64,000 nt of DNA from Dactylosporangium roseum (GCF_025264685.1 NZ_CP073721.1:7767501-7831500), one strand, 5' to 3'; shown: positions 18,478 through 27,859, counted from the first letter of the stretch. Numbers and translations: made by a program. The notes: generated by a model not told the origin, from the letters alone.

Positions 18478-19044
18478 TCAGGCCGAGTCGCAGCCGAGGT
18501 CTCGACGGTCCGGCTCAAAGACGATTTCGAGCTGGTACTGCGGCGAGTCGTTCGATCCATGCAGGGTGAACCGGACTTGCTGGCTGTCAAACCGCTGGCC
18601 GGCGCAGAGCAGGACGGTCAGACCGTCGGCCGCGACGCGCCACCCGCCCTCTTCGAGCAGGCCTCGGTAGTACGCGATCACCGCGTCCCGGGTCATGGAC
18701 GCTTCGGCGGCAACCGCGGCCGCCGCGATGCCCTGCTTGTCGCTGTCGCGCTCGCACGGCGCCGCGTGGTAGCTGCCCGTGCGGGTCAGGCCGTGCCGGA
18801 CCTCGGTGAGGATCGGGCTGGCCGCGAGCTGTTCGGTAAGCCGCCGGTCGTGCTCGGTGCACTCGGGGACGGCGAACGCCGACAGCATGGGCGACACGCC
18901 CATCCACGCGATCGTCCCCAGGGCAATCACGATGACGGCGGTCGTCACCGCCGCGGCGGCGACAGCCCATCGCAGCCATCGTTCCGGCGGTTGAGCTGTG
19001 TCCAAGGGATCCCACACTCGGACATCATCGAGCGCGATCGGCAA
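18478..19044 (-). CDS. Membrane-anchored hypothetical protein
   Basis: 188 residues. Residues 1-25 are polar, about 26-48 form one membrane helix (AVAAAAVTTAVIVIALGTIA), and the rest looks extracytoplasmic with four Cys that could pair (CTEH, CERD, LLCAG, LGCD). There is no recognised domain. It is convergent with the Nudix gene. Confidence 0.65.
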   Translation of the reverse strand: MPIALDDVRVWDPLDTAQPPERWLRWAVAAAAVTTAVIVIALGTIAWMGVSPMLSAFAVPECTEHDRRLTEQLAASPILTEVRHGLTRTGSYHAAPCERDSDKQGIAAAAVAAEASMTRDAVIAYYRGLLEEGGWRVAADGLTVLLCAGQRFDSQQVRFTLHGSNDSPQYQLEIVFEPDRRDLGCDSA

Positions 19045-19535
19045 CCAGGCAAACCTCGCCGGCCATCGGCCCCGACCCAGACGTCGATGAATACCAGCCG
19101 GCTATGCGAAGGGTGCCGCAGACGCGACCCCGAGGCAGCCCTACGGCCGGACCGCAGGTCCGCGACGCGCCCCAGCAGTCGCGCCTGCGCCCGTCCGGGG
19201 AAGTTCGACGAGGATGGCAACCCGATCCCCACCCGACCAGCCACGCAGGACCCGGCCGATGCGGTTCTTCGATGCCGCCACCACTGCCGGTCCGAACGCC
19301 GAACAAGCGGTCACTTGACCTCCCGCCGCCGCGGCTGGGGCCGGGGCCGCGACGACCCCAGGATGGTTGCCGACAGGAGGGTCCCCATCACGGGCGTTGG
19401 CCACCGGCCAGTGAGCCCCCGCGCGGACACCGGACCGTTCGTGAGCAGGTTCTCTGCGTATACCGCGACTGAGCTGGTCACGGTCGGCCCGTGTCCGCCG
19501 CGGCGGGCTTCACGTCGTAGGACTTACACGGATAC
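19045..19535. other. No convincing gene
   Basis: Arg/Pro-rich open frames only. A plus frame from about 19089 contains a Cys-rich start (LCEGCRRRDPE) but no recognised fold and no good start signal. Confidence 0.35.
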
Positions 19536-20012
19536 CTACTGTCGAAGGTCGGTCGTCGTGGGACCGGCTGGGACGGCGGGGGTTCGAGGCCATGTCCAGG
19601 CGGCGCGCAGGATGAAGGCCAGGAGCAGCACCTCGAGTCCGATGGAGAGGCCGTAGAAGGAGGCCCAGGCCCAGGACTCCCCTGCCGCGTTGAACACCGA
19701 GTAGGGAATGTAGAGCAATGCAACGACGAGGTTCGTGGCGCGGTTCACCCGGGCGGGCAGCGTCATGGAGAGCATCACCATCAGGGCCGGGATCGCCACG
19801 GACGCGAGCATAATGGTCAACAACGTCGGGCTGATGTCGAACTCAAAGACGACGCCAGCCAGGATGTCGTCGACGGAGCCAGGCTTGTAGAGGTGCAAGT
19901 AGTCGACGTAGATGTAGAGGAACATGAAGCTGGTCCATGCGGCGGCGAGCTTGGCCTGCACGGGGATCGGCGGGTTGTCGAGCAGGTTCGGGGTGTTCGT
20001 TCGGATGGTCAT
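19536..20012 (-). CDS. DUF6326-type four-helix membrane protein
   Basis: 158 residues from ATG at 20012. Four hydrophobic segments follow the start; the first is AAWTSFMFLYIYVDYLHLYK and the protein continues with PGSVDDILAG. This pattern matches the DUF6326 family. Function unknown. It lies downstream of, and on the same strand as, the MDR oxidoreductase, 95 bases away, so co-transcription is likely. Confidence 0.8.
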   Translation of the reverse strand: MTIRTNTPNLLDNPPIPVQAKLAAAWTSFMFLYIYVDYLHLYKPGSVDDILAGVVFEFDISPTLLTIMLASVAIPALMVMLSMTLPARVNRATNLVVALLYIPYSVFNAAGESWAWASFYGLSIGLEVLLLAFILRAAWTWPRTPAVPAGPTTTDLRQ

Positions 20013-20107
20013 CGGTTCTTCTTTCGAGAGGAGCGGTCTCTCCGCCGGAGTGGCGGCAGGTTTGGGCGCGCACACGCACGGCTGGGTCGTTCTCGCCGGT
20101 CCGGTCG

Positions 20108-21148
20108 TCAGACGGTGACGACGACCTTCCCTCGGGTGTGGCCGGCCGCGACGTAGCGGAGGGCATCGGCTGCTTCGTCGAGGGGGTAGGTGCGGTCGAT
20201 GACGGGCGTGACCCGCCCGGTCGTGAGCAGGTCGGCCAGGGTGAGCAGGTCCTGGCGCTTCTCGACCGACAGGAATGGCTTTAGCTGCTGACGGGTGAAC
20301 CCGGACAGCACGCGCGCTTTGACGATCCGACCGAGGGGGCCGAGCCAGCGGCCGCCGTGGCCGCTGTTGGGGATCAGGGTGCCGGTGGGCGTCAGCGCTC
20401 GGCGGACAGCCGCCAGGGGCTGGGCTTCCACGTTGTCGAGGATGACGTCGTAGCGCTTCTCGGTGCGGGTGAAGTCGATCCTCGTGTAGTCAACGACGTC
20501 GTCGGCACCGAGCGACCGGACTAGGTCGACGTTGCGGGTGCTGCACACACCGGTCACCTCGGCGCCAAACGCCTTGGCGATCTGTACGGCGAAGGAGCCC
20601 ACGCCGCCCGACGCGCCCGTGACCAGCACCGTCTGGCCCGGTCGAACGTTCGCGATGTCGCGCAATGCCTGCAACGCCGTCATGGCCGACGTGGGCACCG
20701 CTGCCGCGTCCACGACCGACAGGTTGGCAGGCACGGACACGAGGTTGTCCGCCGGGACGCAGGCGTACTCCGCGAGCGTTCCAGCGGTGCTCCAGCCGAA
20801 CACCTCGTCGCCGGGGCGGAGAGCGGCGACATCCTTCCCGACCGCTGCCACCACGCCGGCGAGGTCCCTGCCAGGGATGCCGTGGCGTGGCCGGCGGAGC
20901 CCGAACGCCAGCCGCACCACGTACGGCTCACCGGTCATGACGAAGTAGTCGCCAGGATGTACCGAGGCCGCGCCCACCTGCACGAGCACATCGCCTCGAC
21001 CGGGCAGCGGTAGCCCGACCTCGGACGACTCGAGCACTGAGGGCGGGCCGTAGCGGTGCTGGACGGCGGCCCGCATCGTCGTCGCCCCGGCCGGACTCGC
21101 CCCCGGCACCAGGCGTGCTCCGGCATTCGATCGCTGTTCGATTCCCAC
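20108..21148 (-). CDS. Zinc-independent MDR oxidoreductase (quinone reductase-like)
   Basis: 346 residues. The catalytic-domain N-terminus (MRAAVQHRYGPPSVLE, residues 25-40) is followed by PGRDLAGVVAAVGKDV, GDEVFGW and the NADP-binding VLVTGASGGVGSFAVQIAKA. Zinc ligands of alcohol dehydrogenases are absent, as in quinone/alkenal reductases. The GTG at 21148 follows GAGGGG well; ATG at 21076 is the other candidate and gives 322 residues. The gene diverges from a TetR gene with palindromic sites between them. Confidence 0.87.
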   Translation of the reverse strand: MGIEQRSNAGARLVPGASPAGATTMRAAVQHRYGPPSVLESSEVGLPLPGRGDVLVQVGAASVHPGDYFVMTGEPYVVRLAFGLRRPRHGIPGRDLAGVVAAVGKDVAALRPGDEVFGWSTAGTLAEYACVPADNLVSVPANLSVVDAAAVPTSAMTALQALRDIANVRPGQTVLVTGASGGVGSFAVQIAKAFGAEVTGVCSTRNVDLVRSLGADDVVDYTRIDFTRTEKRYDVILDNVEAQPLAAVRRALTPTGTLIPNSGHGGRWLGPLGRIVKARVLSGFTRQQLKPFLSVEKRQDLLTLADLLTTGRVTPVIDRTYPLDEAADALRYVAAGHTRGKVVVTV

Positions 21149-21200
21149 AGAAGCCCCTCATGTCCGAGCTACGACTCTCACTGGTTCGTACATCGTACGT

Positions 21201-21230
21201 CGTACACTGTACTAAGAGCGTACACTGTAC
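21201..21230. promoter_or_regulatory. Tandem palindromic operators between MDR and TetR genes
   Basis: CGTACACTGTAC occurs at 21201-21212 and again at 21219-21230, spaced by 18 bases from start to start. Each contains the perfect palindrome GTACA-C-TGTAC. More GTAC steps lie just left (21187-21200). The site lies in the divergent control region and is the likely TetR operator. Confidence 0.75.
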
Positions 21231-21282
21231 GATGAACGTAGGCTGGACGATTGTCAAGCCGTTCGAGCGAGCGAGGAGACCC

Positions 21283-21957
21283 GTGCCTGCGAGGAAACAA
21301 CGCCAGGTCGCGTCAGACACGGGGCTGAGCAAGCAACGGGTGGTGGTCGAGGCGGTCCGGCTCGCCGACCGCGAGGGGGTCGACGGGCTGAGCATGCGCC
21401 GGCTGGCTGGCGCGCTCGGCGCGGGAGCGATGTCGCTCTACCACTACGTGGCGAGCAAGGAGGAGCTGCTGGACGCCATGATCGACGTCGTGTTCGAGGA
21501 AATCGAGCTCCCGCCCGAAGAGACCGACTGGCAGTCAGCGATGCGACGGCGGGCGGTATCCGCCCGACGGGTTCTCGCAAGCCACCCGTGGGCGATCGGC
21601 CTGATGGAGTCGCGGACATCGCCGGGGCCCGCGAACCTCCGCCACCGCGAAGCGGTCATCGCCTGCCTGCGGAGGGCTGGCTTCCCAGTCGTGATGGCGA
21701 CGCACGCCAACTGGTTGCTCGACAGCTACGTCTACGGTTTCGCCCTGCAGGAAGCCAGCCTGCCGTTCGACACCGCCGATGAGTTCGCGGACATCACCGA
21801 GGACGTCTTCCTGCCCCAGCTTCCTCCTGACGAGTTCCCCTACCTCAACGAGTCCGCCGCGGCGCTCGTCGCTGCCGGCTACGACCCGGCGGAGGAGTTC
21901 ATCTTCGGCCTCGACCTCGTCCTAGCCGCTCTCGAGCCCCTGAGAGCCTCCACATAG
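21283..21957 (+). CDS. TetR-family regulator, TetR_C_1 type
   Basis: 224 residues from GTG at 21283 preceded by GGAG. The HTH is LSMRRLAGALGAGAMSLYHY; the C-terminal domain with the DEFADITEDVFLPQ region fits TetR_C_1 regulators. It very likely controls the divergent MDR oxidoreductase and DUF6326 genes through the tandem GTACACTGTAC sites. Confidence 0.88.
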   Translation: MPARKQRQVASDTGLSKQRVVVEAVRLADREGVDGLSMRRLAGALGAGAMSLYHYVASKEELLDAMIDVVFEEIELPPEETDWQSAMRRRAVSARRVLASHPWAIGLMESRTSPGPANLRHREAVIACLRRAGFPVVMATHANWLLDSYVYGFALQEASLPFDTADEFADITEDVFLPQLPPDEFPYLNESAAALVAAGYDPAEEFIFGLDLVLAALEPLRAST

Positions 21958-22128
21958 CGACGCTCACGGACCATCGCGCGGCCCTCTGCACCGCAGGCTC
22001 CGCAGACGGCGCCGAAGTGCTCCGCTGGTCGGCCCCGTACGGCTGGCGCCGCAACAACGTCACCGTCTAATGGTCACTCGCAGTAATCCGCACCCCGCCA
22101 CGTGGTCAAAGGTCGAATCTCCCGTGCC

Positions 22129-23133
22129 TCACCCCGCCGACGAATGCGTTCCACTCGTGTAATGGACCGCCTCGGCGGGCAGCGACCGGCCACCTGCCGA
22201 GCGTCGACCTCTTGCGGCGAGGGCCAGCGCCAGCAGCGCCGATCCCACCACGGCGACCAGTATCGCTGCGGCGGCCATGGACGACCACATCGGGACGCGG
22301 GGCCGGCCGGAGCCGGTGTCTTCGAGCATCGCACCGAGCGGGTTCAGTGCGAGCATGCCGATCGGCGTAAGCAGGATCAGCAGCGCCCAGACACCGCGGT
22401 AGTCGTGCCGGGCGGCCAGGCCGAACGCGAGCAGCGTCACGCCGATCAGCAGCGTCGCCCCGGCGGCTGGCAATGCTGTAGCGGCGGGCAGATAGTAGTC
22501 GCCGTAGAAGTTCAGGCGCAGTTCCGCGGCAACGGTGACCGGCATGGTCAATGCTGCGGCGGCGAGCGGCGTCAGCCGAACCCACCGGCGGTGCCGTGTG
22601 GCGGCGCCCACCGCGACGATACCGAGGACGAGCTGGGGCAGCAGCACGATCAGCGGTGGGCGGGGTATTCCGGTCAGCATCGCGGCCGGCACGACACCGG
22701 CGGTGACTAGCACGGCGAGGACCGCCAGGCGACGAAACCACCGGCCGGGAGCGACGACGTACACGACGGCCGTCAGCAACCAGACCGCCCACGCCGCTAC
22801 CCCGAGGGACATGAAAGGACCGGTATACCTAGACCGGAACACTGTGGGTGCCAGCGCCTCGAAGATCGCCCACCCGCTCGCGAACGCGCTCGTGGTCGTC
22901 AGTGCGAGCAGGCCGGCGAGCCGGAAGCCGGGGCCGAGGCCGAGTGCGGTCCGTAGGTGCTGACGCAGCCCACCGGCCGCGAGGTCCGCGATGTCGGCCC
23001 GCGAGGGTCTCCTACGGTTGGGCGCGGCCAGGGACAGGTAGGTGTCCACCAGCTCCGAGCCACGCGTCCGCTGATAGTCGGCCGGATAGAACAGCGCCGT
23101 CCAGCGCGCATAGCGCCGTTCGAGATCGGTCAT
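22129..23133 (-). CDS. Polytopic membrane protein paired with PadR
   Basis: 334 residues from ATG at 23133, preceded by AAGGA. The first 70 residues are cytoplasmic and carry LERRYARWTALFYPADYQ, often seen in membrane proteins coded after PadR genes. About eight hydrophobic helices follow. No transport or enzyme motif is visible. It lies 56 bases downstream of the PadR gene and is probably repressed by it. Confidence 0.75.
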   Translation of the reverse strand: MTDLERRYARWTALFYPADYQRTRGSELVDTYLSLAAPNRRRPSRADIADLAAGGLRQHLRTALGLGPGFRLAGLLALTTTSAFASGWAIFEALAPTVFRSRYTGPFMSLGVAAWAVWLLTAVVYVVAPGRWFRRLAVLAVLVTAGVVPAAMLTGIPRPPLIVLLPQLVLGIVAVGAATRHRRWVRLTPLAAAALTMPVTVAAELRLNFYGDYYLPAATALPAAGATLLIGVTLLAFGLAARHDYRGVWALLILLTPIGMLALNPLGAMLEDTGSGRPRVPMWSSMAAAAILVAVVGSALLALALAARGRRSAGGRSLPAEAVHYTSGTHSSAG

Positions 23134-23189
23134 CGCAGGACGTCCTTGGTGATGCCCTTCCGGACGGTCCGGCTGGCTTTGCGGCAGAC

Positions 23190-23540
23190 TCATGCGAATC
23201 TCCGGCTCGGGTGGGGCGCGACCTTGGCGGCGCGTAGCCGGGTGGTTGCCGCCTTGACGTTGCGGCGCATGCGTTCAGTCTCGCCGGCCAGCAGTTCGCC
23301 GCCCGGCTCGGTGAGCCGGTAGTAGCGGCGTAGCCGGCCGTCGACGATCTCCTCGTGGTCGACGCCCACCAGGCCTGCGTCGACCAGCCGGTCCAGCGCG
23401 CCGTACAGCGTGCCGGGCCGCAGCGAGACACGGCCGTCGGACAGCCGGGCCACCTCGGCGATCAGGCCGTAACCGTGCATCGGCTCGCCGGCGAGGGCGA
23501 TGAGGATCAGGAATGTGGGTTCACGCAGCGGGGTTTCCAC
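23190..23540 (-). CDS. PadR-family regulator
   Basis: 116 residues from GTG at 23540. The winged helix reads PTFLILIALAGEPMHGYGLI, SLRPGTLYGALDRLVDAGLV and RRYYRLTEPGGELLA. The family usually starts only a few residues before the EPTFL motif, and a TATATT box lies seven bases before this GTG, so a leaderless message is favoured over an ATG at 23579. Confidence 0.85.
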   Translation of the reverse strand: METPLREPTFLILIALAGEPMHGYGLIAEVARLSDGRVSLRPGTLYGALDRLVDAGLVGVDHEEIVDGRLRRYYRLTEPGGELLAGETERMRRNVKAATTRLRAAKVAPHPSRRFA

Positions 23541-23547
23541 GCGCACC

Positions 23548-23553
23548 AATATA
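23548..23553 (-). promoter_or_regulatory. -10 element of padR
   Basis: TATATT on the minus strand ends seven bases before the GTG start, the spacing expected for a leaderless actinomycete transcript. The surrounding AT-rich block would also suit PadR autoregulation. Confidence 0.5.
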
Positions 23554-23945
23554 TCGGCTGCGAAGGTATGACGGAACATCGCCACCGCTTGCGACCAAAC
23601 AATCCTCGATCCGCGATCTTGGTACACGCATCTGCCGCTGTCTTTGCGCGGCGTGGCGGGGCCGACGGGGCGTTGCGGTCGCACCGCCATGCGGACGTCC
23701 ACGACAGCGCCGACCGTCCGGGCTGTCGGCTCCATCGCGCCAGCCGCGGCCCCCAGTCCCCGCACCCAGGCTGGGCACCACCGCCAAGCCGACCCCCGTC
23801 CGGGCCCCCCACCGCAACCGGCCGCCGACCATCTGACTGCACCACCGCAGGCACCCCACCGCAGCCCATACGCATCCGGATCTGCCGAATGAGTGTGCCC
23901 AGCCGAACGGGAAAGCCGTGTGCCTGGGTGCCCTCACTGTGGCTG

Positions 23946-24380
23946 CTACTCAGCGTTGCCGGTGAGTGGGATGCGGCGACGCCGAGCGGCTCCGGGCCGG
24001 GTGGACGCCTCCCGCGCCTCGAACCGTTCCTGAGCGTCAAGGACCGCATCGGCGTACCGGGTGGCCCAGGCACTCATTGCCTGCATCGGCTCCAGCAGCG
24101 CGCTGCCCGCTTCCGTGAGCGCGTAGTCCACGCGGGGTGGCGCTTCCGGGTACGGCCGGCGCTCCACCAGTCCGTTGTACTCCAGCCGGCGCAACGCGTC
24201 GTTGAGTACCTTAGGGCTGATCCCGCCGATCCGGGTGAGGAGTGCCGCCGGACGCATCGGACCGTAAATGGCGATGGTGAAGACCACGACGCTGTCCCAG
24301 CAGTTGGCGAGCACCTCAAATGCCACACGGGCCCGGCAGTCGGAGGTGTAGTCGTCGAGCTGATCAGCAGGAATACCCAT
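23946..24380 (-). CDS. HxlR-family regulator
   Basis: 144 residues from ATG at 24380. The winged-helix domain shows VLANCWDSVVVFTIAIYGPM, ISPKVLNDALRRLEYNGLVE and VDYALTEAGSALLEPMQA. HxlR proteins often sense reactive electrophiles or aromatic compounds. It is divergent from an NADP-binding reductase, with a perfect palindrome between them. Confidence 0.9.
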   Translation of the reverse strand: MGIPADQLDDYTSDCRARVAFEVLANCWDSVVVFTIAIYGPMRPAALLTRIGGISPKVLNDALRRLEYNGLVERRPYPEAPPRVDYALTEAGSALLEPMQAMSAWATRYADAVLDAQERFEAREASTRPGAARRRRIPLTGNAE

Positions 24381-24402
24381 GCGCCCATCCTGCGCGATGC
24401 AT

Positions 24403-24422
24403 TGCACACCGTACGGTGTGCA
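24403..24422. promoter_or_regulatory. 20-bp perfect palindrome, likely HxlR operator
   Basis: TGCACACCGT and ACGGTGTGCA form an uninterrupted palindrome 23 bases from the HxlR start and about 70 bases from the divergent reductase start. Position and symmetry fit a dimeric winged-helix repressor controlling both genes. Confidence 0.75.
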
Positions 24423-24490
24423 TCGGCCTGCCTATCGTCCTGCACGGCGGTCTGAACCGAGGAGCCGCAGAGCGAGAACGGAGCAGACGG

Positions 24491-25138
24491 ATGAGGATCG
24501 GCATACTCGGCGCGGGTGGTATGGCGGCAGCGCTTGGCGGCGCATGGACTGTGGCCGGACACGACGTGGTGATCGGCGGCCGGAATCAAGGGCGGGCGGA
24601 GCAGACCGCCAGACGCATCGGCGCCGCCGGGCATGGCAGCCTCGTGAACGCGGCGGGCCACGGCGATGTCATCCTCGTGGCGGTTCCGGCGGCAGAGGCG
24701 CCGCAATTGGTGGGCAGCCTCGCCGGGAGCCTCGCCGGTCGGACGGTCATCGACTGCACCAACTCCCTCGTACCGACCAGCGACGGGCCGATGCTCAACA
24801 CCGGTGGCACGACGCCTGTGGCGCGGCAACTGGCAGGCGCCGCGCCCGACGCGCATGTGGTCAAGGCGTTCAACCTCTGCCACGTAAGCATCTGGACACT
24901 GCGTCCGCCAACCTTCGAGGGTGTACCGCTGGCCGTGCCATACTGCGCGGACCACGCCGAGGCAGCCGCGGCGACGGAGACCCTGATCAGCTCGATCGGC
25001 TGCACGCCGGCGCCCTGCGGCGGGCTGGAACGAGCGGCCTACCTGGAGGCGACAGCGGCGCTTGCGATCGGGCTGTGGTGGGCGGGCCAGCAACCGCGCA
25101 CCGCGTTCCCCCTTCCAGCAGAGGCGCCGCCTCGCTGA
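24491..25138 (+). CDS. NADP-binding reductase of the F420-dependent NADP reductase type
   Basis: 215 residues starting MRIGILGAGGMAAALGGAW, a Rossmann GxGxxA motif, then HDVVIGGRN where Arg fits NADP 2'-phosphate recognition, and HVVKAFNLCHVSIW, which resembles the VVKAFN core of NPD-type reductases. It likely moves hydride between NADPH and a flavin, F420 or small substrate. It is the presumed target of the divergent HxlR regulator. Confidence 0.82.
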   Translation: MRIGILGAGGMAAALGGAWTVAGHDVVIGGRNQGRAEQTARRIGAAGHGSLVNAAGHGDVILVAVPAAEAPQLVGSLAGSLAGRTVIDCTNSLVPTSDGPMLNTGGTTPVARQLAGAAPDAHVVKAFNLCHVSIWTLRPPTFEGVPLAVPYCADHAEAAAATETLISSIGCTPAPCGGLERAAYLEATAALAIGLWWAGQQPRTAFPLPAEAPPR

Positions 25139-25189
25139 GTTGGTCGAGTACGGCGGATCCGGCAGACGTGGGCCCGGGCTCAGCCGGGG

Positions 25190-25383
25190 TTCGGGTATGC
25201 GTCAGCAACTACCGCACCCGACGCCGCCACATCATCGACTCGATACCGGACAGCTACACCGACGTGATTCCGCTCGGCCGCCCCCTGGACGCCGGCGAGA
25301 TCACCGCACCGATCGCGTTTCTCGCGTCGGCGGCGAACACCGGCATCACCGGTCAGGTGGTTGCCATCGACGGCGGCGTCTAG
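25190..25383 (+). pseudogene. C-terminal remnant of a short-chain dehydrogenase
   Basis: The frame encodes TDVIPLGRPLDAGEITAPIA and ANTGITGQVVAIDGGV, the standard C-terminus of SDR enzymes. The Rossmann motif and catalytic Tyr-Lys are missing. The upstream boundary is unclear. Confidence 0.7.
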
Positions 25384-25599
25384 AAAGCGTCGTCCAGGGC
25401 GTACGTCATTGCCGAGTTCTGCGCGTTGCGGTACCTCGGTCGCGCATGGTCACCACGGCGATCCGGTATCCGGGACTCTCGAAGTCTGATCTGAGGTGTT
25501 GTTGACGCCGCCATGTGGCCTGGCTAACGTGGTACACCTGCACACTTGAGCAAGCGCTTGGTTGGAGAACGGCATATGGGCAAGATCGCGGTCCGGCTC

Positions 25600-26170
25600 A
25601 GGCCGGCGTCCCGACGAAAGCCGTGACGAACTTGCGCCGGGCGCTCTCGTCCAACAACAAGCCTGACTTGTACCTGGACTCCGGCCCGTCGACGATCATC
25701 ACTGCGGTCCTATCGTTTCTCGAACAGAGCAAGATCTTGTTCTTCAACATCGCACCGACCACCGAATCCGCCGATCCGAGCAAGTTCCCGCTGAACTTCA
25801 ACCTGTCGCCCACGCTGGACACGCAGGGCAAGGGCATCGCGACGTACGCCAAGGAGCGGGCTACAAATCCGCGGGCATCATCCAGGGCTCGACCGCCTCT
25901 GGCGAGGATTTCGCCAGGTCGGTGTCCAACGCGCTCAAGAGCGAGGGCACCGATGTCGTGGGCTCGGAGGGCTGCGCCAATGAGGCCTTGGACAAGGGTG
26001 TCGAGCGCCTGGGCCGGGACGTGCCGTTGATCGGTGACCTGTCCGTCGCAGCCACCGGGCTGGTCGCGATGGCCCACCGGACGGCCTGGTCGGCACCCCG
26101 TGTGTCAAGAACCTCAACTTCCTGGTGTTCAAGAGCACTGCGTGGTGGCCGGCCTGGTTGGGTCGGCGTC
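25600..26170 (+). pseudogene. Branched-chain amino acid ABC substrate-binding protein, frameshifted
   Basis: One frame gives DLYLDSGPSTIITAVLSFLE, FNIAPTTESADPSKFPLNFN and ATYAKER; the next continues GYKSAGIIQGSTASGEDFAR, SNALKSEGTDVVGSEG. A single missing G near 25860 explains the shift. Both ends are absent. The sequence matches periplasmic LivJ-like receptors, and a LivF-like ATPase remnant follows. Confidence 0.7.
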
Positions 26171-26203
26171 GTGGCGATCACTTCCGACCGGGCAGGGATC
26201 AGC

Positions 26204-26640
26204 ATGAACGCTTCTCGGGACACCACGCCGCTGCTCGCGGTCGACGGTGTCGGCACCGGCTACGGCGACTTGAAGGTGGTACGTGGCGTCTCACTGAACG
26301 CACGCAGTGGACGAGTCACCGCCCTGGTGGGGCGCAACGGGGCGGGCAAGAGCGCGCTGCTGCGCGCGATCTGCGGCCTCTTCCGGCGCTTGACCGTGGA
26401 GCAGAATCTGCTGCTCGGCGGGTCCGCAAAGCGCTACTCACGCAAGCAGGCCAGGCCGGTGATCGACGAGATCCTCGAACTCTTCCCAGTGCTGGCCGCA
26501 CGCCGCAGTGACCTCGCCGCCGCGACCGGCCCCTGCCGACGAGTTCAGCGACACCTCGCGGCTGCGCGACCTGTACTTCCCTAAGTCTCCCAGCACCGAC
26601 GTCGAGAGCGGTTCCCGTCCTGAACGGGAGAATTCAAAGG
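26204..26640 (+). pseudogene. LivF-like ABC ATPase with internal deletions
   Basis: The start is good (LLAVDGVGTGYGDLKVVRGV, Walker A GRNGAGKS), but AICGL is followed directly by RRLTVEQNLLLGG, so about 50 residues including the Q-loop are gone. The frame then degrades, and a C-terminal piece (DEFSDTSRLRDLYF) sits in another frame. The signature and Walker B regions are absent. Confidence 0.7.
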
Positions 26641-26653
26641 AGTTGACAACCCT

Positions 26654-27859
26654 ATGGAGCGAATCACCTACGCCCGCAGCGTGCATGGCGACGAGGAGAT
26701 CGAGGCCGTGATCTCACTGCTGCGCGGCGGACACCAGGCACTTCGTATCGGTAAAAACGTGGACGAGCTGGAGCGCCGGGTCGCCGAGCTGTTCGGCAAG
26801 CGCCGTGGCCTGATGGTCAACTCCGGCTCGTCGGCACTCTACGTCGCGGTGGAGCTGCTGGACCTGCCCAAGGGGTCGGAGGTGATCACGTCTCCGTTGA
26901 CCTTCTCCACCGACGTCGCGCCGATCGTACGCGCTGGCCTCGTGCCAGTCTTCGTCGACGTGGAGCCGGACACCTTCAACATCAACGTCTCCAAGATCGA
27001 AGAAATGATCACCGAGCGCACCCGCGCGATCCTGGTGCCGAACCTCGTCGGCAACGCGCCGGACTGGGACGTCATCCGCGACATCGCCGACCGGCACCAC
27101 CTCAAGGTCATCGAGGACGCGTGTGACTCACTCGGCGCCACGCTGCGCGGCACCCCGACCGGCACCCGCTCGGACATCAGCGTCACCAGCTTCGCGATGG
27201 CGCACATCATCACCTGCGCGGGCAACGGAGGCATGGTTCTCGTCGACGACGAGGAACTGCGCGACCGTGCCCTGATGCTGCGCCGCTGGGGACGCCGCTC
27301 CGAGCCGAACCTGTACGGCTCGGGGGAGCGGCGTCGGGTGTTCCGCGAGGATCTCGACGGCGTTGCCTACGACAACGACTTCATCTTCGATGTGCTGCCG
27401 TGGAACTTCGAGCCGTCCGAGTTGGGCGCCGCCTTCGGCCTCAAGCAGCTCGACAAGCTCGACCAGAACTACAAGCGCCGCGCCGAAATCTTCGCCGCCT
27501 ACACCGCCGCCTACGGCGCGTACCCGAAGCTGTTCCGCACCCCGAAGCCGCTGCCGGAGCTGCACACCGCCTGGTTGTGCTACCCGGTGATGATCCAGAA
27601 GGACGCCGGCTTCTCGCGCAGCGGCCTGCAGGAGGCGATCGAAGCCGACGGCATCGACACCCGTACCGTGTGGAGCGGCAACATCACCCGGCACCCGATG
27701 ATGGCCGGCGTCGAGTTCCGGACCCCGCCGGACGGACTGCCGGTCGCCGACGAGGTCTTCGAGTACGGCATGTCGCTCGGCATGAGCCACGGCCTCAGTG
27801 AGGCCGAGGTCGAGCGGGTGACGGCGAGCATCCACAAGTTCGCGTCCAAGTACGTGTGA
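26654..27859 (+). CDS. PLP/PMP-dependent NDP-sugar 3-dehydratase (DegT/DnrJ family)
   Basis: 401 residues, complete. The fold is that of sugar aminotransferases: VNSGSSALYVAVELL near 55-69, VITSPLTFSTDVAPI, IEDACDSLGA with PLP-ring Asp155, and FAMAHIITCAGNGGMV near 180-194. The Schiff-base Lys is replaced by His184, as in ColD and the E1/RfbH/SpnQ 3-dehydrases, which remove the C3 hydroxyl of 4-keto-6-deoxy sugars. So C3 deoxygenation is more likely than amination. AAAGGAG lies 12 bases before the ATG. No other deoxysugar gene is near, and the upstream genes are dead. Confidence 0.87.
   Translation: MERITYARSVHGDEEIEAVISLLRGGHQALRIGKNVDELERRVAELFGKRRGLMVNSGSSALYVAVELLDLPKGSEVITSPLTFSTDVAPIVRAGLVPVFVDVEPDTFNINVSKIEEMITERTRAILVPNLVGNAPDWDVIRDIADRHHLKVIEDACDSLGATLRGTPTGTRSDISVTSFAMAHIITCAGNGGMVLVDDEELRDRALMLRRWGRRSEPNLYGSGERRRVFREDLDGVAYDNDFIFDVLPWNFEPSELGAAFGLKQLDKLDQNYKRRAEIFAAYTAAYGAYPKLFRTPKPLPELHTAWLCYPVMIQKDAGFSRSGLQEAIEADGIDTRTVWSGNITRHPMMAGVEFRTPPDGLPVADEVFEYGMSLGMSHGLSEAEVERVTASIHKFASKYV

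Noticed and set aside
26595..26640. Small hairpin before the sugar dehydratase as a riboswitch
   Set aside because: Only a 6-bp stem is seen and no known aptamer core; it is more likely chance in a decayed ABC gene.
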